Virus record (IMG/VR): IMGVR_UViG_3300042908_001001
Span: 1 to 64,000 of that record
Source of the DNA: a virus
Strand: one strand, 5' to 3'
DNA: 64,000 nucleotides
This document shows, piece by piece, positions 1-9,490 of this stretch; position 1 is the first letter of the stretch, and every line of letters starts with the position of its first letter. The position numbers and the translations under genes were made by a program. The notes beneath the pieces were generated by a model. It made no database searches. It saw only the letters and a program-made list of their open reading frames with translations, and was not told the DNA's origin.

Positions 1-398
1 TAGGGACTAGCTTTGAGGGTGCGTACCAACTCCCTGATTTATTGGTAGCGGCGATCATCAAATCCTACGCATACAAAGGAAAAGAAATTGCTCAGGATAT
101 TGATTCAATATTAGGAGCCATCGGATTACGGGTTTATATTCAAAACTCACTTGGATGGTCACAACCTGAAAAACAAGTTGAAACTTCCACAACCACAAAA
201 TGGATGGTAGAGCGTTACCTAGAGCTAGGTCAATTAGCTTCCGACCTGTTAGATGAAAACGAAGCTCTCAAGGCTGGTAACGCGAACCTAAGCGCGATTA
301 CTCCCTATCTAGACATGGTGAATCGGTCAGTCAATACCACTCATGCCCTGATACTCCAAACCAAAGCGATCGCCGAAAATATCAAAGCCTATGCCTAA
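1..398 (+). CDS. partial unknown protein, open at left edge
   Basis: The frame is open from base 3 to the stop at 398, so the gene begins outside the window and about 131 C-terminal residues are visible. The TTG at 42 is only an internal codon. The visible part has a hydrophobic helix-rich start (AIIKSYAYKGKE) and a heptad-like C-terminal half rich in Leu and Asn. I recognise no family. The stop is followed by about 100 bases with two HIP1 octamers before the next gene. Confidence 0.6.
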   Translation, partial: GTSFEGAYQLPDLLVAAIIKSYAYKGKEIAQDIDSILGAIGLRVYIQNSLGWSQPEKQVETSTTTKWMVERYLELGQLASDLLDENEALKAGNANLSAITPYLDMVNRSVNTTHALILQTKAIAENIKAYA

Positions 399-497
399 AC
401 CGCTTTGCTTTTTGAATCCTAAAAATCAAATAGCGATCGCCCATCTACCAAGAAAACTGCGATCGCTACTATTAAACCAAAAGAGAGGTCTAAAACC

Positions 498-875
498 ATG
501 ATATGTCAAAAATGCCCATTTTTCCAAGAGTCCGATATTTCTACTCAGTTCGGTGTGTGTGATGACGTTGAATTTACCCCAGTACGCCGTAATTGGGAGT
601 TTACCGCTATCTGTGAATCCAAGCTCAAAGGTTTTAAATTCGTCAAGTCCCCTATGAGTTTTGCCTTAGAGCGTGGCGATTGGGAGATAAGCATCCCTGT
701 TTTCGGTAACCGCTACGTTGTCACCAATCGTGAATTAAGAATCGGTGTAGAGTTTGATCTGTTGTCAGAAGCCATTGGTTATTGTGATAAACACGATCAA
801 CGGGAAAGACTGGAAAATCCTGTATGGGAACCATTAAAACAAGGTGAATTAGCCTATATTGGGAGTGAATTTTAA
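498..875 (+). CDS. hypothetical protein with N-terminal Cys pairs
   Basis: This is a 125-residue protein of unknown function. It opens with a CxxC pair (MICQKC) and has further Cys at about residues 21 and 39, which could bind a metal. The middle is beta-rich (IPVFGNRYVV). The ATG follows a GAGAGG ribosome site. It is the first of a collinear run of small + strand genes reaching to 3.3 kb. Confidence 0.6.
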   Translation: MICQKCPFFQESDISTQFGVCDDVEFTPVRRNWEFTAICESKLKGFKFVKSPMSFALERGDWEISIPVFGNRYVVTNRELRIGVEFDLLSEAIGYCDKHDQRERLENPVWEPLKQGELAYIGSEF

Positions 876-919
876 TTTAATTTGTGCTAAAATAATTAAA
901 ACATTCATAAGAGGACAAA

Positions 920-1294
920 ATGAGTTTTGAAAATTACAAAGTAGGTCAAAAGATAGGAGTGATGAGTAATGGCTACGACTCGGACGGAGCTACAAAAATA
1001 GGAGAAATAGTTGACGAAACCCCTACGCTTTGGATTGTTAAGTGGGGGAACGAAATTGGACAACAAAAAAGATTTAATAAAAAGACTGGTTACAACTCTC
1101 CTAAAAACGAACATTATTGCGACAACCTGTATTTATGCTCTGAGCAAGAGGCTATTGACACTCTCAGAGATTACCGACAAAGAAAGGATCGCGAACATTG
1201 TGAATGGCAAGCCAAAAATCTTGGCTGTACCTACTCCCAAGAGTTCCAAGACGACTTGTTAAATTTAATCAAAAAACATAAGAGGACAAAGTGA
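920..1294 (+). CDS. hypothetical protein
   Basis: A 124-residue protein of unknown function with a good ribosome site (AAGAGGACAAA before ATG). The N-terminal half (YKVGQKIGVMSNGYDSDG) looks like a small beta-barrel or SH3-like fold. The C-terminal half is charged and helical. Its TGA overlaps the next ATG (TGATG at 1292-1296), so translation is probably coupled. Confidence 0.65.
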   Translation: MSFENYKVGQKIGVMSNGYDSDGATKIGEIVDETPTLWIVKWGNEIGQQKRFNKKTGYNSPKNEHYCDNLYLCSEQEAIDTLRDYRQRKDREHCEWQAKNLGCTYSQEFQDDLLNLIKKHKRTK

Positions 1295-1497
1295 TGCACT
1301 ACGGAAAATATGAATTATGGATTTCTACTGGTTTTGCTGGACATAATCACACCGAGACTATCGATGTGTCCAAAGATTTAACAGAGGATGAATGGGATGA
1401 AATGACTGAAGATAAACAGTCTGATTACATTCAAGATTATTTACAAGAATTTATTAATGAAAAAATCGAATCAGGATGGAATGAAGTCGATGAATAA
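1294..1497 (+). CDS. small acidic phage protein
   Basis: 67 residues, strongly acidic. It begins with a hydrophobic strand (YELWISTGFAGH) followed by an acidic helix rich in D, E and W. Proteins with this pattern are common in phages and have no assigned role. I start at ATG 1294, which overlaps the upstream stop, rather than at the GTG three bases earlier. It overlaps the methyltransferase downstream. Confidence 0.65.
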   Translation: MHYGKYELWISTGFAGHNHTETIDVSKDLTEDEWDEMTEDKQSDYIQDYLQEFINEKIESGWNEVDE

Positions 1498-2470
1498 CTC
1501 AACATTTGCTAGTTTATTTACAGGATTTGGAGGGGCTGACTTAGGGGCTATTGATGCTGGTTTAGTTCCTATTTGGGGGATTGAAAAAGACCGCGATATT
1601 GGGATAGTTGGACAGTCCAACCTTTACAAAAATCATTGCATTACTTTTGGCGATATTCGTGATGTTGCTTTCTCAAATGTCACCAATAAACCAGACTGGC
1701 TTCATGCCTCACCCCCTTGTACGACTGCTACTGTGGTTAATAAAAAAGGAGAATCACAGGAAGATATTGAGCTTGCGGAAGCGGTTTGTAGAGCGATTGA
1801 GATTCTACAACCTGAATATTTTTCCTTAGAAAATGTTGCGGGGTATCTTAATTACAAGTCTTTTGATTTAATCCGAAAACAGTTATTCGTAAATAATTAT
1901 AATCGTTCTACTGTTGTTTTAGATTGTTCTGATTATGGAGTTCCACAAACTCGAAAGAGATTGTTTTTGATTGCATCTAAAAATGAATCTATCTTTGATT
2001 GGAATGCGAGATTAAAGCCAGTAGAAAAGAAAATTAGTTGGTATGACGCGATCACTGACTTAATCCCTACTCTCCCAGAATGGCATTTAACTGATTCTCA
2101 AAAAGAACGATTAACCGAGTATTTTAACCAAGACATTACTCAAGATAGTTTTAAGATTCCTAATCTTGCAATTCAAAACGCTGGGAATCGTAAAAAGGAT
2201 GGTGAACAAAATCATACTATTCGATTTGCTTACAAGCCTGTATTTACACTTAAGGCTATGTCTGGCAATATTCGAGTTAATCCCCATCAGGTAACTTTAG
2301 TGGTTGATGGGAAAGTATTGCGTACTACTATTGAATGTTATGCCCGTTGGCAATCTTTCCCTTATAACTATCAGTTTAGTGGTGATTTTAAGCTAGATAT
2401 GCGCGGTGTTGGCAATGCCGTTCCGCCGTTAATGTTTTCTCAAATTGTAAGGAGCGTTTTAAATGCTTAA
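1481..2470 (+). CDS. DNA C5-cytosine methyltransferase
   Basis: A 329-residue SAM-dependent enzyme that should methylate C5 of cytosine in DNA. The family motifs appear in order: motif I (LFTGFGGADLG, residues 12-22), motif IV with the catalytic Cys (SPPCTT, Cys about 80), motif VI (ENV, about 117-119), motif VIII (QTRKRLF, from about 156) and the C-terminal GNAVPP. The motif IV sequence departs from the usual PCQ (PCT). I start at ATG 1481, preceded by AGGA; ATG 1490 is also possible. It could protect phage DNA from host restriction or supply 5mC for further modification. No partner restriction enzyme is seen. Confidence 0.92.
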   Translation: MKSMNNSTFASLFTGFGGADLGAIDAGLVPIWGIEKDRDIGIVGQSNLYKNHCITFGDIRDVAFSNVTNKPDWLHASPPCTTATVVNKKGESQEDIELAEAVCRAIEILQPEYFSLENVAGYLNYKSFDLIRKQLFVNNYNRSTVVLDCSDYGVPQTRKRLFLIASKNESIFDWNARLKPVEKKISWYDAITDLIPTLPEWHLTDSQKERLTEYFNQDITQDSFKIPNLAIQNAGNRKKDGEQNHTIRFAYKPVFTLKAMSGNIRVNPHQVTLVVDGKVLRTTIECYARWQSFPYNYQFSGDFKLDMRGVGNAVPPLMFSQIVRSVLNA

Positions 2471-2672
2471 ATCTGAAATTGAAGCAAACGAGGAAATAAA
2501 CAAAATAGGATACACCGATCCCTTTTTAAGGAATCAAGCCTATAAAACTTTATTGCATTACTTAAGATTGTTTAACGGTGAATATCCACGACTTCCAAGA
2601 AAATTCAAAAAGAAATATCCAGTGTATGCAAACACAATAAAAGCAAGAAAAAGGAGTGTTTTAAATGGCTAA
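2463..2672 (+). CDS. hypothetical small basic protein
   Basis: 69 residues, basic C-terminal half (PRKFKKKYP). The start lies inside the end of the methyltransferase gene (8 bp overlap), after AAGGAGCGTTTTAA. This is the first of three genes here sharing a near-identical ribosome-site block. Function unknown. Confidence 0.6.
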   Translation: MLKSEIEANEEINKIGYTDPFLRNQAYKTLLHYLRLFNGEYPRLPRKFKKKYPVYANTIKARKRSVLNG

Positions 2673-2856
2673 ACCATACTGCAAAATCGAAACCAACAAT
2701 CAATCAATTCACGACGCTGTAATGGCTACACCGTATTTATTAAAAGCATTAGTTGATTATCAAAGAGCTAATCCTTTAATGACTGATAAAGATCGTGAGC
2801 TTTTTAATGAAGCACAAACCGCTATTGATATGGCACTAAAAAACTATAAGCCTTAA
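2665..2856 (+). CDS. hypothetical small protein
   Basis: 63 residues, helical, with no recognised family (HDAVMATPYLLKALVDY, then DKDRELFNEA). The start overlaps the preceding gene by 8 bp and is preceded by AAGGAGTGTTTTAA, nearly the same block as for the gene at 2463. Confidence 0.6.
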   Translation: MAKPYCKIETNNQSIHDAVMATPYLLKALVDYQRANPLMTDKDRELFNEAQTAIDMALKNYKP

Positions 2857-2868
2857 AGAGTGTTTTAA

Positions 2869-3078
2869 ATGGAAACTAAGTTTATTAGTAAGTTTTGTTT
2901 GTTTGATGGAATTTTAGTAAAAAGAGGAAATTCTTGGTCATCGCATCCTCTTATGATTGAAGATTGCTATATTCACGACACGCTAGAAGAAGCCAAAATC
3001 AAGGCTGAACAAATGCGTTTAGCTGAGATTGAAAAGCTACAATCCAAACTTACTAAATTACAAGAGTTGAGGTTTTAA
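2869..3078 (+). CDS. hypothetical small coiled-coil protein
   Basis: 69 residues. The second half (EEAKIKAEQMRLAEIEKL) is a likely coiled coil. It follows an AAAGAGTGTTTTAA ribosome-site block like its two upstream neighbours. Function unknown. Confidence 0.6.
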   Translation: METKFISKFCLFDGILVKRGNSWSSHPLMIEDCYIHDTLEEAKIKAEQMRLAEIEKLQSKLTKLQELRF

Positions 3079-3080
3079 TT

Positions 3081-3284
3081 ATGATTGTCGAAGCTAAACA
3101 ATTAAAGCGGGGGATGATTATTTATTCTACCTATGCAAAAATCTGTTTAACAGTTCAAGGTGTTTATCATCGAACTTGTGATGACGTTTTGCTCGTATAT
3201 TTTATGGAAGATGATCGCCCAATGGGTTTTATAAATCATGAACGTACTTTTCCTGTCATCGGTCAATCAACTATTTTAACTTAG
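3081..3284 (+). CDS. hypothetical small protein
   Basis: 67 residues, beta-rich (GMIIYSTYAKICLTVQGVY). The start is 2 bp after the previous stop, preceded by GAGTTGAGG. Function unknown. It is the last of the small-gene run before the large tail gene. Confidence 0.6.
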   Translation: MIVEAKQLKRGMIIYSTYAKICLTVQGVYHRTCDDVLLVYFMEDDRPMGFINHERTFPVIGQSTILT

Positions 3285-3316
3285 TTAATATCTATTAAAG
3301 AGTTTTTGAAATAGAT

Positions 3317-6148
3317 ATGGCACAGGCGGCGATAGGATTAGGAATATCTACAGGCTTAAGTTTGCTAGGAAATAGCCTTAAGCCTGTTTCTCGTAGTTAC
3401 AACGAGGTAAATAAATCAGATAGCCTTATCCTGCCAAAATCGGGATCGGGCTTCACTCTATCACGTATCTATGGCAAGAAAAAAATAGAATCCTGTTTTA
3501 TTTTTTGGGCAGTCGATAAAATTAATCGTCCGACAACCAGTACCCAAACTTCTGGTAGTAAAAAAAAAGGGAATCGATCATCAGTAACTACTACTACTAA
3601 TAATTATTTTTATACCTTTGCGGTGGCAGTTTGTGATGGGTCAAATAATAGCGTTTCAGAAATTAAACAGATTTATTTTAATGGGAAGATTTGGTATAAC
3701 GCAGAGGGTGAACTAGAGGGAACTGCACAAAATAATAGCTTTATTCTGTCTCAACATTTAGAAATTTATTTAGGAACCAGTGGGCAGGGGAAAAGTCCCA
3801 CCATTGAATCCTATGAAGGGAGTCGCAGAACACCTCCACTAAAGCATACTTGTTATTTGGTTTTTAAAGAAATTCCTGAATCGGTAGTCGGAACATGGCC
3901 TCCGACAATATCCGTCACAATCCAAGGATCAAAGGATAATCTATACACCACAATCAATGATGTTTGCGAATCGGCAGGATTAATAGAGTCGGTTCATTTT
4001 CACGCTGGTACGGTAGGGAATATCACAGTCACAGGAGCCGAATTTAAGCAGGACGGGGGGACTTATTCTGATTTTTTGGATGAACTACTACAGCGTCACT
4101 TTGTAATGGCTAGAATCGCAAATAATGGTAGTTATGGAGACTATAACGGAGCAATTCAATTCCTAAGACAGAATGATGAGGGGTTGACGACTCATACACT
4201 AACTGCCGACGATTTAAGGGCTAGAGAAGTCGGGTCTGGTGAAGACATAGAACCCTACAAAGAAATCTTTGAAGACGCTTTAAAATTACCGTCCGAAGTA
4301 TCAGTTACCGCAGTTGATCCTAACAATAAATTTAAAGCCATTTCGAGGTCTGTAATTAAACATGGCTTAACCCATAGGAATGTTCTAAACATTAACACCA
4401 ACCTTGCAATGACAGAGGGAATGTGTGATGAACTAGCCTATAAAAAACTCAAGCAAGCGTGGATTGAAAGGCGAGAATATGAAGAAATAACATTACTTCC
4501 CCACTGGTTAGACGCTGGTATGATCGCAGGGGATAAGCTGGTTTTGCCATTGGAATCAGGCGATAATGTGACGCTACAAATAACAGAGATTAATATCGGT
4601 GCTAATTTTCTTTTAAACATTAAAGCCAAGGCATTTGAAGAAGATTTATTTACTCAAGTTCCGACTAGAGAATTTAGCAACATTGTAACGGCTTCCACTA
4701 CGATTCAATTACCACAAACTAATTTAGTTAGTTTTACGTCATTAACTAATGCCGATGGAACTGTTGAGTATGAAAAAGATGTTGATTATTCAATCAATCT
4801 AGAAACGGGTGTAATTACCCCTATAGGAGCCGCTATTACATCGGGAAGTAGTTTAGTCGCAAACTATCAATCGGGTGTAGATACGACTACTGTAATCACG
4901 AATGATCCTACTTTAGAAACTCCAAACTATCCTGATCCTGAATTGGTTCTTTTGGATATTTATAAACCTAAATCAACAGATAGAGAAGGTTTATATATTG
5001 CGATTAAAAGCAATGGAGATTTTACGGATACGGGTATTTTTGCGAGAGAATCGGGGGGGACTTTTCAGCAAATTTCGGTTATCTCAAGCTTATCAACTGT
5101 TGGAACCATTTCAAATTCATTGCCCTTGGTGACGGGGGAAGATTTAACCAGTACATTAACGATTGTTTTAGACAATGGAACTATTGACCCTTTAAGCGAT
5201 ACTGATTACGGAAATAATGTTGAGGTATTGTTAATTGGAGATGAACAAGTCTGTATTAAAAACAAAACTTTAACGGCTCCTAATACTTACTCTTGTACGA
5301 CAATCAAGAGGGCTTTAAATGGAACTGTACCAGCTAGTCATGCGATTGGGACTAGGGTGATAATGCTTAAAGGTAATAATGACTTACCCTTGATTGAATT
5401 ACCATCAACTCAAATAGGTAAAACACTGGAATTTAAAGCGGTCGTGGTTGGCAAAACAATTAGTCAAGTTGCGACACAATATTCAATCAATTTTACTGGG
5501 AATGCTTGGGAATGTTTACCCGTTTCAAACGTCACAGCAACCAAGGATCAGGGTGGGAATATTTATATTGATTGGACAGGAAATAATAGAGGGACTGGGT
5601 TAGTATTACCAGAAAAATATGAAATAGATATTATCGATTCGGGAGTTATTAGAACACTAGAGACTTCTGTTAGTAATTGCGTTTATTCTTATACGGATCA
5701 AGTAACTGATTTTGGTAGTATTCAATCCACAATAGAGGTTATTATTTATCAGGTTTCTAGTGAAGTCGGTAGAGGTATTCCCTATGCTATTTCGCTTACT
5801 CCTAGTTTAGTTTCTATTATTCCAACTATTACGGATTTTTCTCCAAGGTCAGGATTAAATGGACAAATTACCATCTACGGAAACGGATTTACTGGATCTA
5901 CTGATGCAAGTATTAACGGTGTTTCAATCACTAGCTTTACTGTGGTTAGTGATGGGGTTATTACTGGGGATATTCCAACAGCCACGACAGGAAAAGTTAC
6001 CGTCACCAATTCAACGGGTACTGGTGAAAGTTTAACGGATTTCTTTATCACAAGTGGCTCTGTTTCTTGGGGTGAAATAGGGGGGACTGTTGGAACTAAT
6101 CCGTCACTTGAATATCAATTATTAAAAACATTTTGGATTTATTCTTAA
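3317..6148 (+). CDS. tail tip / central hub protein (J-like) with C-terminal TIG domain
   Basis: 943 residues. The N-terminal third resembles hub (host-specificity J / GTA gp15-type) proteins: a hydrophobic glycine-rich start, then GFTLSRIYGKKKIES and a metal- and aromatic-rich hub domain. The middle holds beta-sandwich repeats. Residues about 835-915 form an IPT/TIG immunoglobulin-like fold (PTITDFSPRSG ... ITIYGNGF). It probably closes the tail tip and contacts the receptor. Two small structural genes follow closely, so this looks like one late tail-tip transcript. The J-like call rests on N-terminal pattern, size and position; the TIG call is firmer. Confidence 0.75.
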   Translation: MAQAAIGLGISTGLSLLGNSLKPVSRSYNEVNKSDSLILPKSGSGFTLSRIYGKKKIESCFIFWAVDKINRPTTSTQTSGSKKKGNRSSVTTTTNNYFYTFAVAVCDGSNNSVSEIKQIYFNGKIWYNAEGELEGTAQNNSFILSQHLEIYLGTSGQGKSPTIESYEGSRRTPPLKHTCYLVFKEIPESVVGTWPPTISVTIQGSKDNLYTTINDVCESAGLIESVHFHAGTVGNITVTGAEFKQDGGTYSDFLDELLQRHFVMARIANNGSYGDYNGAIQFLRQNDEGLTTHTLTADDLRAREVGSGEDIEPYKEIFEDALKLPSEVSVTAVDPNNKFKAISRSVIKHGLTHRNVLNINTNLAMTEGMCDELAYKKLKQAWIERREYEEITLLPHWLDAGMIAGDKLVLPLESGDNVTLQITEINIGANFLLNIKAKAFEEDLFTQVPTREFSNIVTASTTIQLPQTNLVSFTSLTNADGTVEYEKDVDYSINLETGVITPIGAAITSGSSLVANYQSGVDTTTVITNDPTLETPNYPDPELVLLDIYKPKSTDREGLYIAIKSNGDFTDTGIFARESGGTFQQISVISSLSTVGTISNSLPLVTGEDLTSTLTIVLDNGTIDPLSDTDYGNNVEVLLIGDEQVCIKNKTLTAPNTYSCTTIKRALNGTVPASHAIGTRVIMLKGNNDLPLIELPSTQIGKTLEFKAVVVGKTISQVATQYSINFTGNAWECLPVSNVTATKDQGGNIYIDWTGNNRGTGLVLPEKYEIDIIDSGVIRTLETSVSNCVYSYTDQVTDFGSIQSTIEVIIYQVSSEVGRGIPYAISLTPSLVSIIPTITDFSPRSGLNGQITIYGNGFTGSTDASINGVSITSFTVVSDGVITGDIPTATTGKVTVTNSTGTGESLTDFFITSGSVSWGEIGGTVGTNPSLEYQLLKTFWIYS

Positions 6149-6157
6149 GGAGATTTT

Positions 6158-6514
6158 ATGGCTTCAACAATTAGTGATCCGCTATTTAAGGCGGTTGTTT
6201 TAAATAGTACGCTAACAACAGAGTTATTAAAAGCCGCTACAGGTACTAGGATAAAAATCACTCATATTACTATCAGTAACGGCGCAACGGCTGGCACTAT
6301 TACGCTAAGTCGTCTTGATAGTTCAAATTCGGTAGTAGCTAGGATTTTAAACGCCGCTCCTATTTTAGGAAATGCTTCTGTTTCGGGTAGTGGTTTTCCT
6401 CAACCGTTTGAATTTACAGAGTTTTATCTAGAAGCTGGCGATGAATTAAGAGGCGGTGCGACGACTACTACAGATGCCGAAATATCAATCGATTATTACG
6501 TTATTACGCTATGA
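6158..6514 (+). CDS. putative tail-tip decoration protein
   Basis: 118 residues, beta-rich, threonine/serine-rich and without charged clusters, like small virion decoration or fibre-adaptor proteins. An AAGGAG site precedes ATG. Its stop overlaps the next start by 4 bp (ATGA). Placed between the hub and a LamG protein, so a structural role is likely; no family recognised. Confidence 0.55.
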   Translation: MASTISDPLFKAVVLNSTLTTELLKAATGTRIKITHITISNGATAGTITLSRLDSSNSVVARILNAAPILGNASVSGSGFPQPFEFTEFYLEAGDELRGGATTTTDAEISIDYYVITL

Positions 6515-7542
6515 GTTTTCGCAATGTTATTTCTGATAAAGGTAGTAAATTTAGGACTGGATTAGATAAAATAAGTCCGTCTAATACCTCTGTTGTTATT
6601 GACAGTAATGTAGGGAATAATTCAGTTAGATTATTTAGAAGTGGGCTAGGAAAAAGTCAATCCGTAACAACGGTTGATCAGTCAATAATTGAGATTGTTC
6701 GACCCCAACTTTTTAGGAATGGATTAGGAAAATCTAGTCCTGTTGTGACAACTACAACTCAGCCAGTTATTGAAGTTGTGCGTCCTCAATTATTTAGAAC
6801 GGGATTAGGTAAAAGGGATGGGGGTGGCGCGATCGCAGATCCCTTAGAATCCCTAAAAACCAACTTAATAAGTTATTGGAATTTAGACGAATCTAGTGGT
6901 ACTAGAAACGATTCTTTTGGGACTAATCACTTAACTTTATCTGGTACGGTTGACAATAAGTTTAATGGAGCAAATTTTAACAATAGCCCTAGTAATCGAC
7001 TTGCAAAAACTAGTAATTCAGACTTACAAATAAATGGCAGTAGTTTTACTGTTTGTTGTTGGGCATGGTTGCGATCAAAAACAAGTTATAGGGGATTTAT
7101 TACAAAAGATGACATTAGTTCTGGGCGGGAATTTAACATAGCTTACATCGCGTCAGAAGGTGCAATATTAGATAAAATAGTTTTTAACGTTTTTAATTTA
7201 GCCGTAGGAACTGGCGGGGCATCTGCGATCGCGTCAACATTTGGGAGTCCTCCAACGGAACAATGGATCTTTGTTGTTGGGCAATATGATTCAGTTAATA
7301 ATTTAGCCTATATTTCTGCAAATAACGGAGCAAAAAATTCTGTCTCTACAGCAGGAATTTCGGTCGGTGCTGGTAATGCGGATTTTACGATTGGATCTTG
7401 GAGTGGTGGGGTTTTTTCTCTTACTAATGACGGAGGAGTAAAACAAGCAGGATTGTGGAAAAGACTATTAACAGACGATGAAATAACTTTGCTTTATAAC
7501 AATGGACTAGGGAGAAAGTATATAGGATCTAGCTTTGTTTAA
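6511..7542 (+). CDS. LamG-like receptor-binding protein with FRxGLGK repeats
   Basis: 343 residues. The N-terminus carries four copies of a short motif (FRTGLDK, LFRSGLGK, LFRNGLGK, LFRTGLGK) at residues about 14, 41, 67 and 94, a period of 26-27. Residues about 115-335 are a concanavalin A/LamG-type sandwich (LISYWNLDESSGT ... QAGLWKRLLTDDEI), a fold used for glycan binding. It probably sits at the tail tip; the repeats may be virion-anchoring units. A second LamG protein is at 30476-31474. Confidence 0.75.
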   Translation: MSFRNVISDKGSKFRTGLDKISPSNTSVVIDSNVGNNSVRLFRSGLGKSQSVTTVDQSIIEIVRPQLFRNGLGKSSPVVTTTTQPVIEVVRPQLFRTGLGKRDGGGAIADPLESLKTNLISYWNLDESSGTRNDSFGTNHLTLSGTVDNKFNGANFNNSPSNRLAKTSNSDLQINGSSFTVCCWAWLRSKTSYRGFITKDDISSGREFNIAYIASEGAILDKIVFNVFNLAVGTGGASAIASTFGSPPTEQWIFVVGQYDSVNNLAYISANNGAKNSVSTAGISVGAGNADFTIGSWSGGVFSLTNDGGVKQAGLWKRLLTDDEITLLYNNGLGRKYIGSSFV

Positions 7543-7877
7543 GCACAAGTCACAGCAACGCTTACCTCTAAGTTTCGCGCATCATAAATAATCGTGTTAG
7601 GAGTAGGATCGCCCACTCCACTTCCTGAAGCCTTTGCTATCGAAAACGATATAGGAACGCCTACTAAAAAAGAGCCAAAATTAATTGAGTTACTATATCT
7701 TTTCCATCCAATTTCATTCATGCCAATTCCCACTACAACCCTTTTATTATATTGAGTCGCTATCAATACCAATGGGTAATTATTAGATGGATCAAAAGGA
7801 ATGTTTTCGTCAGACACCCATCGCAAATCGCCAGAAATTTCAAGAATAATATTCTCATCGGCATAGGAAACATACTG
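7539..7877 (-). other. open frame continuing the DUF2460 gene after an in-frame TAA
   Basis: The minus-strand frame of the upstream tail gene stops at TAA (7880-7878) and then stays open in the same frame for 113 codons, to a stop at 7539. There is no ATG near its beginning; the first usable start is a TTG at 7826 with no clear ribosome site. The encoded sequence is beta-rich (GIGMNEIGWKRYSNSINF), like a fibre or tip domain. It may be reached by stop readthrough, be a separate TTG-started gene, or be a tail lost by nonsense mutation. Confidence 0.5.
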
Positions 7878-9398
7878 TTACGCACCTTGAGTAAATTCAA
7901 TAGTAACAGGATTGGCTACATTCATAGCCCCCCCCGCATTCATAAGCATATAAATTGGTTGGACTCCTGATTGCCATCCTGGTGTATCCTTACAAGTAGT
8001 TGTATGGTAAACACCCCCCTGATTGATCGCTTTATTAATCACGGATTGATTCGGGGCAGGGGTTCCAGAGCTAGCCCCTCCAGTGGGAATTAATCTTTTC
8101 TTTTGTCCATTCCACATTAGAGTAGCAAAAGATCCATCTACCTCGTAAGTTGCAGTTGAGTAAATACTGCTTTGAACATCAGCATTTGTTGGATAATCTT
8201 CTCTCATAAAAGAAAAAGGAGTAAGAGTTTTAAACACCCAACCTCCACCACACGAATTGTTAGGCCACATTTCACCGCCTTGAGCCGTTCCTGCATAAAA
8301 AGTTACGTTTACGAAAAACCGCCTCAACCTGATCTTAATACAATGACACAAAGTATTGACTTTTGGAGCTTCATGCACAATCGATTGCTTTAAATCAATC
8401 CCTGCAAAGTCCCATCCAAAAGACCTATAAGAACACTTAAAAATATCACTATCAAACCGATAAGATTGACCGCTATAATTAAAAGCGCATTTTCTACCCT
8501 TGGCAACCATAAACAAGGTATAAATCGCTTTTAATTCTTTATCTAACAATCCATTTTGCCCTAGCTTACGAGTTGCTTTTCCTGTTGACTGAATAGCTCT
8601 TTTTTCTTTCTTACTCTGAGTGGTTTTAATCCGAGTAACAGTAAAAGTCCCTTTAGTTATTTCTGGTAACGGGTCGGGAATAAAATCATAATCTATATCA
8701 TCAAAGTCACTCGCAACATAATTATTAAATTTATCATAACTATCTTCAATTAATGCAAATTGTAAAACTTGATAAACGTCATTTGCAGAATGGAAGTTAC
8801 TGTCATTTTCTACTACTTTATGATTTAGCTGATCCTCATCCATGTCAAATCGCATGGGCAAGTCATACTCACAACTAACCGTCAAAGTACCGCTAGGAGT
8901 AAAGCTAAAAGTAACTATTCCCGCATTGATATTTACTGACCATCCAGACGTTAATTCAACTCCATTTGAGTAAACTTTAACCGTACCATTAACAGGCTTT
9001 TTAATCGTCTTATAGGTGTTAGTCCCATTAACGTGATAACGCTTTAAAATCTGGTAGGTTAAACCAGATTTTTGTACTAAAATCCCTTGCTGATAAACCG
9101 TAGTATCACTTGAATAATATTCAGGGGATTGCGTCAAGGTATAGTCTAATTCGTTCTTAAACCTAAACCCTTCATACTTTCCATTTCTAGCGTCAAAAAA
9201 AGCCTTTAGATAGCTAAACTCATCAGCATTTAATAGCATTCCATCGGCATTGATAGAAGTTAAAGATTCCGTGATTCTACAAAATCGTTGCTCCCTACCC
9301 GCCCCGTCTTCCAGTGCCAAGGTATCAAAAGCTGTATCGATCTGCCAGTTGGTTTTAAACAGGTTTAGTCGCGTTTCGGTAAATGGATTTAGGGACAT
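7878..9398 (-). CDS. tail-tip protein, DUF2460-like (GTA gp12-type)
   Basis: 506 residues. Residues 1-220 match the DUF2460 pattern seen in siphovirus and gene-transfer-agent tail tips (a REQRFCRI strand, then FKAFFDARNGKYEGFRFKN-type segments). A second, related part follows at about 230-350 (IDSDIFKCSYRSFGW-like region). The C-terminal 150 residues are different and glycine-rich, possibly exposed. It is convergent with the hub block and ends at a TAA that is followed by more open frame in phase. Confidence 0.72.
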   Translation of the reverse strand: MSLNPFTETRLNLFKTNWQIDTAFDTLALEDGAGREQRFCRITESLTSINADGMLLNADEFSYLKAFFDARNGKYEGFRFKNELDYTLTQSPEYYSSDTTVYQQGILVQKSGLTYQILKRYHVNGTNTYKTIKKPVNGTVKVYSNGVELTSGWSVNINAGIVTFSFTPSGTLTVSCEYDLPMRFDMDEDQLNHKVVENDSNFHSANDVYQVLQFALIEDSYDKFNNYVASDFDDIDYDFIPDPLPEITKGTFTVTRIKTTQSKKEKRAIQSTGKATRKLGQNGLLDKELKAIYTLFMVAKGRKCAFNYSGQSYRFDSDIFKCSYRSFGWDFAGIDLKQSIVHEAPKVNTLCHCIKIRLRRFFVNVTFYAGTAQGGEMWPNNSCGGGWVFKTLTPFSFMREDYPTNADVQSSIYSTATYEVDGSFATLMWNGQKKRLIPTGGASSGTPAPNQSVINKAINQGGVYHTTTCKDTPGWQSGVQPIYMLMNAGGAMNVANPVTIEFTQGA

Positions 9399-9426
9399 AT
9401 TGGTGTTTTACTCAAATAATAACCTA

Positions 9427-9455
9427 TTGACATTTTAAAAATCTTGACATAATAT
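9427..9455 (+). promoter_or_regulatory. sigma-70 promoter for regulator gene
   Basis: TTGACA (9427-9432), 17 bp spacer, TAATAT (9450-9455). A second TTGACA lies in the spacer at 9444. Drives the gene at 9491. Confidence 0.7.
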
Positions 9456-9490
9456 CGAATTATCTTTAAAGTTTTTAAAACAAATTTAAT

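Noticed and set aside
3-398. Left-edge partial gene considered as the C-terminus of the tape measure
   Set aside because: Would require a circular genome just over 64 kb; nothing in the fragment supports or excludes it, so it stays unknown.
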